Below are positions 17,952 to 29,163 of a DNA stretch of 64,000 nucleotides, piece after piece; position 1 is the stretch's first letter; each line of letters starts with the position of its first letter. Under the pieces are notes generated by a model. The model worked only from the letters and a program-made list of their open reading frames with translations, was not told where the DNA came from and did no database searches. Source of the DNA: Glandiceps talaboti (taxonomy: Eukaryota > Hemichordata > Enteropneusta > Spengelidae); assembly GCF_964340395.1 (NCBI RefSeq), contig NC_135553.1:253001-317000 (forward strand), in the 5' to 3' direction. A program made the translations under genes and the position numbers.

Positions 17952-19127
17952 AAAAAACCCTGGAAAATGATCATGATCAATCGATCGATTAATATTGACG
18001 ATCGTCATGTCTGTGCTCGAGCCACCCATTCATATGATTCTGAATCTCGTAAATGTGAAATGGCGAAAATATTTTCAAAGTCTTTCGCCACGGTGGTGAA
18101 TCAAAATTCACGCCGATTAAACCCAGACACTCAACGATCGTTCCACGAGACACTGCCCCACAGACCGTGCCAATGCGTAGTTGAATAGGTGCCGCAGTGT
18201 TTGTTTCGATCTTGCGTATATTGCTACTCAATCTCCCAGTCGTCATTTCAGGGACATGATATTGTAACAGTCCCGGCGGGGGTGGGGGGGGGGTTATCGT
18301 AACATTGTAGCGAGTATCAAGCATCATCAACTACGATTAGAAATTGTTACAAGTTCGGCGCACGAGTCGACATACTACAAGCTCAGACATGGCAATACTA
18401 GCCCTAGTATTACTAGGGCTAGGGCCTAGGGAAGTACAGTTGAATTTCCAGGTTGTGGAAGTACGGTTGTGACTTTTATGTCGTCGATAAATGGGTATTT
18501 GTGTTACATGTTCTAAAAAGAAAAGAATAAACTACTGTTTTATGTTGTCGGTACAGTAACATTCATCAATGGTCAAGTTGAGTTGAGAAATCACGATGTT
18601 CCGCAACTCGTGGCATCGGTACATAAACATCGAGACGCAAGCGATGAATGTATTCAGTTATTCATAGCTCGAAATTTCGTTACGTAAATGATGTTTTTAT
18701 TCAAAAGTTTGAAGAAAAAATTATTTTAGGTGACTTATTAATCCAGTAACATCAAACCATACAATAATGATGATGACAAACTTTAGTTTTTAGACTGACG
18801 AATGCTGCGACTCAATCTTACATGATCAATGCACCAGCTTGACGAAACGGCTGCTTGGGGGTATACGGTAGGACAGAGGTTTCTCCGTTAATCTTAATGT
18901 GCAAACGTGGTTTTGAAACCAGCATCTTGCATAGTGTCGATTGTCTTTAAAATGTTTTGTGACATATTATGGGAACTGTTGTTAATTTTTTCTCGTCCAC
19001 ATCAGACAAAATTAGATGTCATTCAAAAAATATACTTTAGTGTCAACACCCCTGGAAAATGGCCAAAATCAATATGAATACCCCTGGTAAGTCCTGGAAT
19101 TTTGTTATGCTTTAAGTGTACGAACCC
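17952..19127. other. 1.2-kb segment interrupting the 41-bp minisatellite
   Basis: It starts with CCCTGGAAAATGATCATGAT and near its right end has CCCCTGGAAAATGGCCAAAA, so related sequence marks both sides in the same orientation. A perfect hairpin, CTAGCCCTAGTA and its reverse complement with a 1-nt loop, sits at about 18396-18420. A poly-G run is near 18280. Two overlapping frames (17967-18188 plus, 17989-18330 minus) show no family resemblance. The segment may be an inserted element, but I cannot classify it. Confidence 0.45.
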
Positions 19128-19232
19128 TGGCTAGGAATACTGAGAACTAGTAATGTCGGAAATACGCTAGGAATATCTGAGAACTAATACTGTCAAGTGG
19201 AAATACGCTAGGAATATCTGAGAACTAGTAAT
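19128..19232. repeat. 41-bp minisatellite, right part
   Basis: Two to three copies of the same GGAAATACGCTAGGAATATC unit as at 17735-17951, in the same orientation. Confidence 0.8.
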
Positions 19233-19630
19233 GGCAGGTAAACGTGTGAATGTGCAAATGAGTTATCCAAATTATATATCAACTGTTAACCTTTACTTTG
19301 AAGCAAGACCAAATATATGAAACTGCTTTATTTCAGTACCATGAATAGAGAAATTGAGTTGAAGTAATATTTACGGGTAACTGTACATATGAGTCATGAC
19401 TGCATATAGCTCATAGACCCTCCACCAACGTGGGTCTATGCATAGCTCGCTCCCTGAAAGTTATCTTGTCGGATAAACTGAGCCACCAACGAAATGAATG
19501 TATACAGGTACTGAATATCATTAATATTATTTTTAGAGCTAGTACGATGTGCCAAACAAGTCCTGACATCTTGTGTAGCTTGGCTGTTTGGGAATAAGCT
19601 TATGTCATGTGACAGAGGACAAGCTGTACA
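19233..19630. other. Intergenic DNA
   Basis: No gene or repeat recognised. It forms the flank next to the poly-A end of the LINE. Confidence 0.5.
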
Positions 19631-22600
19631 TTTTTTTTTTTTTTTTTTTTTTTTTTTATTATATGCATTTACAAAAAGTTTACACAACAGAAAAAGAACA
19701 TTACACAACGGATAACAATACAAAAGGGAGGAAGAAGCGAGGCATCAGTACGTTGAATCGCAAATAACTAAGGAAAGGGGAAAAGTGTATGCACGTGTAC
19801 CAAAATGAAATGAAATGAAGATGTGATATTTTACTTCAGAAACTGGCGGACAATCAACTTCTAAATTCTCAGCTTGTCAATAAAAGATTCCATTTCAATT
19901 CAAATGCTGTAATATTGTTGTTTTTTTCAGCATTAATTTTTTCAGATAACATCGTCGTTTTCATATTTTCCTGGAATATATGAATAGAAGGCTCAATACT
20001 AGAAAATCGTATTGCATAAATATGATATTTTGCCAGTAGCACTAGATGATTTAATACTGTATTGTCCCTTTTTGGAATAACTCCTAGTATGACGTCCTTA
20101 CATGATAAATTTTGTTGTTGAATATTTTTACCCTTTATAAAACTTTGAAATTCCGACCAGAACGCTTTGACCACTTTACATCCCCAGAACAAATGATCCA
20201 ACGTTTCCTCTGCACCGCAGTAACTGCATGAGGAATCAGTTTTAATAGATATATTTTTTAGATAGACATTTGTTGCCAGGATTCTGTGGAGTACTTTAAA
20301 CTGAAAGGATCTTAGTTTTTCTTCTATGGTCGTTTTGTAAATTAACTTCCAATATGGTTTTAAATCAATGTTTTGCGCATAATCACAGTTTGCAAATTTA
20401 GCGTGTGAGGTAGGTGGTTCAGCAACTCTATCTCTAAAATGATTATAATATTTTCTTGTTGTATTATTTCCTTGGAGCATTTGTTTCACATGTTTGGGAG
20501 TGTTTGCCTCAGCTGTCTTAATAAATTCTCCTGTTTTTAATAAAGATTTCCATTTCAAGGGTATTGCAGCATAATACTGTGGTACAGTGAGAAATATTGT
20601 CCTACATCATATTTTTCTTTAAATGTTTGCCAAGAAAGTACTTCTCCCTTTTCATTAAATAGGTCTTTCACGTATTTGACTCTATTTTCAAGCCAACTTG
20701 CGCTGTAGGGCGATTTTCCATTTCTTAAAATATTCCTGTTATTCCAAATTATTTCAGTGGCTACTTCTTCAGGAGTAACTGGGTTAAAACGGTATTCATT
20801 AAAATATTGTAACATGTTGCAATAGAAAGTTGGAGGCCTTACACTAAGTTTGTTTACATCAAAGTTACAAGTTAACAGGAAGTCCAGCCCCCCTACTTAT
20901 TTAAAATAGTAGGAAGGGATAAGAGTCCATGATAACTCGTTACTTATTAGTTGTTTTAAATGTGATAACTTCAAGGCTTTATTCATCAAATTTGCATCTA
21001 TCATTTTTTGACCTCCCATGCTAAGGTCTCCGATTAGAGTATTATTACGGATGTGGTGTTTCCTCTTATTCCAAAGGAAATTAAAAAGGGTTGCCCTAAC
21101 TTCTTTAATGACATGTTCTGGAATTGAGACGGATTTCATAATATGAATAAACTTAGTGATGCCAAAAGTCTTTGCTAGGATAACTCGTCCTCTAATGGTC
21201 AAATTCCTTGATTTCCATATATCTAGCTTATCTTTAAGATTACGCAAATTTTTCCAAAAGTTTAGCTTTTCACATTCAACTTTATTTTTTCCGACAAAGA
21301 TTCCTAGGAATTTAATTGGAGTTTTAGTTTCTTGAAGAGGGGGTGGAAAGTCTCCAGAGTATTTCCAGATACGTTTGGAGCGTCCAAGAAATAAAAGTTC
21401 TGTTTTATCTAAATTTATTTGAAGGCCGGAACATTGTGCAAATGTGTTAATTTGACTAATACTGTTTTTGATTGAAGACATGTTCCCTAATAATAGAGTA
21501 GTGTCATCTGCAAAACCAGATATTTTTTTCTCATAATTTGTTGGCAAGATGAAGCCTGTAATGTCGCTTGACTTTCTTATACTTATAGCCAACAATTCAA
21601 TGGAGGTTACAAATAAGGCCGTGGATAAGGGACACCCTTGCCTAACGCCTCGTTAACGCGTTCGAGATTAAACCACCCACTTGAAAACCCATTGTTTGTG
21701 ACGCAACTCTCTACTTCGTTATAAAAGGTATTAACCCATTGCTTTAGAGAACTCCCAAATCCAAATAGAGCGAGCGCTTTCTGCATTAAAACCCATTCCA
21801 AACTGTCGAAGGCTTTTTTAAAATCTATAAACAGGAGGGCCCTTCTTTTTTTTCGTTTTCACAATATTCTATGACATCGGAGATTAATCGGATATTCTCA
21901 AAAATACTCCTTCCTTTGATAAAAGCGGTCTGATCGTCATGAATAATCAAGTCGAGGACCTTAGACATTCTAAGTGCAATGCATTTACTAGCTACTTTAT
22001 AATCAGTGTTCAACAAAGATATTGGTCTCCAGTTTTGGATATTAGTATCATCTTTGCCCGGTTTTGGTATTAGAGAAATTATGGCTTGTCGCTGTGTGTT
22101 TGACATTTTCCCATTTGTGTAAGCATAATTTATACTATTCAGTAACGGATCTCCCAGCTTATTCCAGAAGAAGAGGTACAACTCAGAGGGAATTCCGTCG
22201 CTGCCAGGGGTTTTATTTTGGGGGAAGCTTTTCAAGGCTGTTAAAATTTCCTCTTTTTGAATCAGCCCTTCACACATTTTGGCTTTTTCTTGTGGTAATT
22301 TGGGGATATTCTCTGGGTTAAAAAAGAGTCTACTCTTTTCTGTATTCACATCTGGTTTAGTGGATTTATAAAAGGTTAGAGTAAAACATTTTCAATTCTT
22401 TTAAGATATCCTGATGATTGGTAATATTTAATTCGTCAACTTTAATTTTGTTAATCACTTTGTTGTTATAATTACGCTTTTCTAAATTCAAGAAATATTT
22501 ATTACTCTTTTCACCCAGTTGATACCATCTCGCTCTCGATCTGACAAATGAGGCTTTGACTTTCTTGTCCATAATTTGCTCTAAATCTTGTTTGACTTTC

Positions 22601-23175
22601 TCATAATTTCGAAGTATACCCTCATCTAATCTTTCGTCTATTTGTTCTTCTAACTTGTTCAAACGTTGCAATAAATCTTGTTCGTTATCTCTTAGGCGTT
22701 TCTGTTTTGCTTTGGCATATGAGACTGTTTTTTCTCTTATTTTAAATTTCAAATATTCAAAGCCAGTTTGGGGGTTAAGTGACATTTCTTGAATTTCTAG
22801 TAAAATTACGTCAATAAAGTTATTCATCATTTCCGTGTAATCGTTGTCTTCGAGTAGGCTTGTATTAAATTTCCAAAACCCCGGCCCTCTACGGATTGAA
22901 TTTGGGATCTTGAACGTAAGAGTGATGGCACTGTGATCAGTTTTAATGGCACCAACAATATCACACTTTACCGTTTCTTTTAATATACATGTTGAAACCA
23001 AAAAATAGTCTAATCTTGAGAAGGAGTTACGCCTTTTCCATGTATATCGATATGTGTCAGGGTGGAGGTTCCTAAAAACATCATGAAGTTTTAAAGAGTT
23101 CATAATTCGCTGAAGCTCTCTACGTGATCGGGTGTTATTTTCAAGCTGTACATTGCTCATTGTTTTAAAATACAT
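19631..23175 (-). mobile_element. L1-Tx1 type LINE, 5'-truncated and broken
   Basis: Read on the minus strand. The 5' end lies inside the APE-type endonuclease (about 22900-23175), with RLDYFLVS and the KTDHSAITL active-site block. A basic linker follows with RARWYQLGEKSNKYFLNLE. The reverse transcriptase (about 21450-22250) has PGSDGIPSELY, NWRPISLLNTDYK, FIDFKKAFDS, RQGCPLS and the catalytic FADDTTLLLG. The thumb region has GLQINLDKTELLFLG and WKSRNLTIRGR. A C-terminal zinc knuckle CSYCGAEETLDHLFWGC lies at about 20178-20235. It ends in a 27-base poly-A at 19631-19657. The frame is broken about five times: a shift near 22355, a homopolymer shift near 21845, an 8-bp insertion near 21650, an in-frame stop near 20895 and a shift near 20570. 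The knuckle and RT blocks fit the L1-Tx1 group. ORF1 and the first part of ORF2 are absent. Confidence 0.93.
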
Positions 23176-23576
23176 ATACATTGCCATACAAGCGCAAAAT
23201 GTGCATATGAGCCATAAACGCGAAATATGTAGTTTTTTTTAAATATAACATGTGTGTGATAGAACAGCATCTTTTTACTCTCTCTATTACCGTGTGCCAA
23301 AACCAAACAGAAAATTGTGGCAACAAATGTAGGTGTTCAACATTGACGTAAAAAAAATCCGGATATCTCAAAGAAGCAAAGGAACAAAAAGTTGCCAGCA
23401 TAGGAAAAGGAGAAAAAAATAATTCTCAGGCAAGCAGGTGGGAAAAAAAATAATGACTCTCCACCAATCTTCCAAGCCCCCCAGGATATCGAATGATCTA
23501 CCCCTTATGCATATTGAATAATCTACGAATGGCATAACGTCATTACAAAATCGCCGCATATCATGTCATCATCTCG
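23176..23576. other. Flank of the LINE
   Basis: Unique AT-rich DNA with several A runs. No target duplication matching the poly-A side could be made out, and no gene is seen. Confidence 0.5.
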
Positions 23577-24033
23577 CATCGCAGTATTGCATGTAGTCAT
23601 CTAATGTAGTCATATCGCATGTAGTCATCTCATGTAGTCATATCGCATGTAGTCATCTCATGTAGTCATCTCATGTAGTCACATCGCATGTAGTCACCTC
23701 ATATAGTCATATCGCATGTAGTCATCTCATGTAGTCATATCGCATGTAGTCACCTCATGTAGTCATATCGCATGTATAGTCATATCGCATATAGTCATCT
23801 CATGTAGTCATATCGCATATAGTCATCTCATGTAGTCATATCGCATGTAGTCATCTCATGTAGTCATATCGCATATAGTCATCTCATGTAGTCATATCGC
23901 ATATAGTCATCTCATGTAGTCATATCGCATATAGTCATTGCATTATTGCATATAGTCATTGCAGTATTGCATATAGTCATTGCAGTATTGCATATAGTCA
24001 TTGCAGTATTGCATATAGTCATTGCAGTATTGT
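23577..24033. repeat. 28-bp minisatellite grading into a 21-bp unit
   Basis: The main unit alternates CATGTAGTCATCTC and CATGTAGTCATATCG-type half-units (period 28 bp). From about 23940 it changes to a 21-bp unit, TGCAGTATTGCATATAGTCAT, in four to five copies. The two unit types share the ATAGTCAT core. Confidence 0.9.
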
Positions 24034-24788
24034 ATTTTCGAATATTGGCAGGCATTCTACGCCATATACCAGCCGTCCAATTCATATTATAGTCAGCCTG
24101 AGAACATCGGGGTTTGCTAACCAGATTTCAACATTTTAAATATGAAAGATAAAGGAAAAAAAAGAAATTCTTCGTTTCCCGGTCGCATAAGCGTACGTTG
24201 ATAATAAAAGGTTTGACGGACGAGATCTTCCTCGTCTATGGTCCACAGTAGGATTAAAAACTAAACTACTTTAGTTGAGGGCGGGGTGGGGTGGGGGGGG
24301 GGAATCATTTTATTTCTGATCTACATACACAACTACACACTGATCTGAAATTGATTGTGCTGTCTGCAATAATATGCAATTTTGGCCAATTAAGTTAGAA
24401 GGGGTGGGGCTGAAGCCTATTATTAAACTAAAAGAATTGAGGGGTTTTTTTTATCCCACATTGAACTGGATTTAACCCCTAAATGTACTTGTCTCCCTAC
24501 GAGTATATGTACTTTCCAGTCATTAGACTCTGCTTTAATATTTTGTAAGAATTAGACCCTGATAGAAGGGATTTTCCCGAAACATCAACTTTTTACGAAA
24601 TTCGAATTATCGTTTTGGTAATCGTTTTTAACTGTCTGACGCTTGTTAGGAAACAGTGCCCTCTCTGGGCAACATATTACTAGTATTTGACGAAACAAGG
24701 CGAGTTCCTCACCCGGGGTTCCTCACGTTCTCTTCATGCAATGTATCATGATTGACCGGCAAAACACAAATTTAAAGTAAAACAAACC
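24034..24788. other. Intergenic DNA
   Basis: A G-rich tract lies at about 24278-24301. No gene, RNA gene or repeat family recognised. Confidence 0.5.
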
Positions 24789-24965
24789 CGTTGGATGGCG
24801 CCTGAGGAACAAGTTGCGGATGCCCACCTTAAACATCCCATCTACAGCTGCAGGATTTATTAGGTGATTGTGTAAGGTCAGCACTTAGACAAGCACCTAA
24901 TAAATCCTGCAGTTGTAGAGATCGTAAATGGTGAACGCCCAGCGGCAATTGCCTATCAACCAACG
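24789..24965. mobile_element. Small foldback hairpin, 177 bp
   Basis: A 25-bp inner inverted pair (24842-24866 and 24894-24918) has one mismatch and a 27-nt loop; it contains GCAGGATTTATTAGGTG. Outside it the arms stay imperfectly complementary to CGTTGG at 24789 and CCAACG at 24965. The best-conserved part lies next to the loop, unlike a typical MITE, so a structured RNA or a recent inverted duplication is also possible. No coding capacity. Confidence 0.6.
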
Positions 24966-25204
24966 TAATATACAGCGCACACATCAAGCAAAATAACGAC
25001 ACAAAAATGTACTTCGGGCTAACAGAGAACACATTTGAACAACGATTATCAAACCACAAACACACATTTACTCATAAGAGGCTCCGGTATTGCACAGAGC
25101 TGTCCAAACAAGTTTGGCACACACATATGCACGTGTACATACGTATCGACCTTAACAATCTCAATGTAGCAGTCGCCTGATGAGCGTTGGGAAGGGTGAA
25201 AATG

Positions 25205-25480
<276 letters not shown>

Positions 25481-25483
<3 letters not shown>

Positions 25484-27180
25484 GTCCGAAAGTGGGTGAT
25501 ATAGGCACACTATACACGTTATGTATGGCAAGTATTACCGTGTTTCTTCATATAGCAGTTGCCGGCTTCGCTACCAATCAATGAATATAATGCAATAAAT
25601 GTACCTGTATATCTGCTTTTGAACATTCACTAATTTATTGCAGTTGATCACTGAAAGTTTGTCCTAAAGTCGACGTCGTTTCATACCGTGGGCGATAATA
25701 ACATGCACGGCTAGCGCAGCAAAATGTATGAACAAGGCTTGCCCTTCCTACCTTGGGTTGTCGTTGTAGAAATTGACAATATATCCGTCGGTGATCACGA
25801 ACTCAACTCGAACTGTAATGTTACTTTCTGTTCCATCGAGAAAATGTACACAGACTCAGTGTAATGTTTAGCATCACATCCATCACGTCTCATCTTTTTA
25901 TGCATTCAGCTAGCTGCCTTTGTGCCGGCCAAAACACCAACTGGTCACATCATGCATGTGACTGATAAATTACCAGCAGCAATGCACTGTGGCATGTCAT
26001 GGTGTAAATGTCCGCCTTGTTTATCATTTACTTTTTTTATTTAACGGTTGACTGTCATGTTAAAGAAAATATAGAATCGTGGACATGAGGGGTGACAAAT
26101 TAAATTGCACTGGAACGGTACAAACAGTATGAGTACAGCAATTTAAAATGCGTATGCTACAGAACAAGAAAAGAGCGAAAGTGTATGGCGTGAGAGAATT
26201 TGCACGTATGCACATTTCTCACTTTAAACATGCATCAAAGCAGAGTGAGATCACGAAAAAGGGTCAGAACAAGATGTATGCACGGGTCTCCGCCACCTAC
26301 ACAAATAATACGAATATGTGATCCACCATGAAAAAAACGAATCAGCAATTGTATACGTCAATGCATCAGGTGTGTGAGTTGTCATATGTATAGATCACAC
26401 TCAGAACTAGTTACCCCATGATAGGATTTATCATACAGAAAGATTTATCATACAGAAAGATATGTTTTTTGAGAAATTATATCATATTTGACATTCATGT
26501 CGGTATGATATGCGCAGTGCACCTTGAAACATTGGATCCCTCCCAACACTTATCATATACACATATGGTATTAACCCGTATTATGTATTATGCACTTCAT
26601 ATAGAAAATGTGGATTATATAGTTAAACGACTGTTTCCAAGGGTATAACTTAATCAAATCCAACGGAAATGTCGATAAGGTTGTTTTTAATAACCCCCCC
26701 CCCCCCACAATTGACAGTTTAAAACAATGTGGTTTGTTTGATCATTCAAAACGAAAACGCGAAACTGTGATTTTTGTCATCTATACGTTAATATAATATA
26801 CATTATGATTTTCTATACATGTGGTCAACTTTAGTAGGAAATTATTCTACATCAGTAAAGATGAATTTTATTTATATTGATCGTCATTTTAAAAAACCCG
26901 GAAACTTTGAAGTCTCCTCTGAGTCTCCCCCTCAATACATCCATGATGTGAGTAATGGAGGAGAAAGGGGAGCCCATTGCGCAGCCTCAAATTGATCGTG
27001 CCTTCAGCAGGATATTAAGAGTTATCAAACGAATAAATTGGGCATGCATTAATCGGATAAACGAAACGTGAATTATAAGCTTATTGCGAATCGGCACTTG
27101 TTATAAGTTGGGATATGCTGTGGGCTGGGACTGGTCAATTGAACTTATGAATATTAATATCGGATACTGCCGTTCTGACA
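25481..27180. other. Upstream region of the JmjC gene
   Basis: No coding exon recognised. A plus frame at 26418-26648 has no family resemblance. A poly-C run lies at about 26693-26707. Confidence 0.45.
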
Positions 27181-27181
27181 T

Positions 27182-27213
27182 CCAATCAAACGCTAATAAT
27201 TAAGTCACGTGAC
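27182..27213. promoter_or_regulatory. CCAAT box and palindromic CLEAR-type E-box
   Basis: CCAAT at 27182-27186 is followed by the perfect palindrome GTCACGTGAC at 27204-27213, about 107 nt before the chosen ATG of the JmjC gene. This 10-mer is the consensus bound by TFEB/MiT factors and, as CACGTG, by USF and other bHLH factors. Function is inferred from position and motif only. Confidence 0.5.
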
Positions 27214-27319
27214 ATCCATCTTTCAGTTCCTGTATGTGTAAACTTCAAAAGTAAGGGCCTGGTACTCGTGGGGCTTCGTTTGTGACGTTCAGTTCTGCTG
27301 CATGCTACGCTCGGTAACC

Positions 27320-29122
27320 ATGTCGAAGGTACGGAACGGCACGTCGTCCGAGAAGGACAGACAGCGGGACGAGCTGATCCAAAAGTTTGTAAAACTCCGG
27401 AAGGATGCTGAGAATGAGGGTCTTGACGCGCAAAAAGTAAAGGAAATTTTGTCGTGCTGCATTGGTAAACAAGCGCAAGAGAGACACACAACTTCCGTGT
27501 TTGGTCGGTGTACCCATTCTGTGAAATGGGTACTGCGACAATTTAAGTCCGTGTATTTTATTTCGTTTTTCGTACCAGTTCTGGTTGGTGTGTTCATGAT
27601 GTTGTACAGAGCTGATTTTCAACTTGATTTATTCTTTGAAGATGTAAAAGCGACACCATGCTTAGTAGATACAAACTTTGTTGTAATGGAAATGACCCGA
27701 CCCCTTGTCAAATGCGATATGTGTATGGCTCTTGACACTGCACCGGTTGTTGAAAACCTTAGTCGCGAAGAATTCATGGAAAAATATGCCTACAGTGGCG
27801 TACCGGTCCTTGTGACTGGCGCCACCGTGAACTGGACTGCTATGGACACATTCAGTTTTGGTTTCTTCAAAGAACTGTATACGGGCACAGATGGGGCTCT
27901 CCAAAATGTCGAAGACGAATGTCAATTCTTTCCCTACAATACTGAGTTTGTCACACTCGCCGAAGCTTTCAACATGTCGGATGACAGAGCGAGATTTAAG
28001 GAGAATGAGAAAACGTGGTATATTGGATGGTAAGTAAATACGGAAATGAGGAAATGGTATTCAGTGAATTGTATCTTTTATTTTCCAACTATTCCGACAG
28101 ATAAATATGTACATATCAATATCTAACGGGAAAGGGGGAATGGAAATAGTTGTCTTGCAACTAATCAAGTCCAGCGAGAGTAATCCTCTTTTCGTCACTA
28201 ATTCAACCTTGATGTCGTTCTTTTTAAGAATTGATATGAAATTATACAATTCATTCACAGTTACCGATATTTAGGATAAATACACATATTTTTAGAATCC
28301 ACAAATGTTCTTTACGTGAATGTCAGAATAGTTGGTAAATGTATTTGTAATTTTGTAATTATTATATATTTTTGGGAATAAAGAAAAATTATTAATGCTT
28401 CAAGGATACTTTTTACGTCTTTTTAATAGATGATAGCTATTTCCGTAACATTGAATTAGTGTCTGTTGACCACATTGCTATAACAATATGGTGGCATAGG
28501 TTGTCAACATCTCAAGATAACAATGCAGTAAAACATTGCATAGGGAGTACATGAGGAATTGAGGATGACTGGTTGCTAAGCAACCGTTTCTCCCAAGGCT
28601 GTAACCTGTGAAAGAAATAAAACCTGTGAAATGAAATGTTAGCTAATCTCTCTGGGAAATGGAATATAGACTTGAGAAGGATTACACAGAATTAAAGAGA
28701 TATTTAATTTAAGTTCACATTGAAACCATGCAGATTTTAAGTCCCTTGCTGGAAGTATCATATTGCAGACTTGATGCGTATCCAGAGGCAACCATTATAC
28801 AAAACATATTGGATTAACACCTGCAGACACAGCAGGATGTCATCATATGTAACATTTACTTCAATAAATCTAGAATTAGTGAAAGGTTAGCATGTATTTC
28901 ACTTCCCCGTCTATTTTGACATTTTATTTTCAAGTCAAAATGATGGCAGAGACTGATATCATTTAGAGACAAGGAATGGAAATTTTCAGGTCTGCTGACT
29001 CTTTTTGGTGTACTGCCTTTATAATGAAGTGATTTGGAGTATGATTTTCATTTTGATTTCAGAAATTAAAACAGGGCTTGGTACATTTTTAGCACAACTG
29101 AACTGGTATAGGCATGGTGCGG

Positions 29123-29163
<41 letters not shown>

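Noticed and set aside
22064-22321. 85-codon plus frame
   Set aside because: Antisense shadow of the LINE reverse transcriptase.
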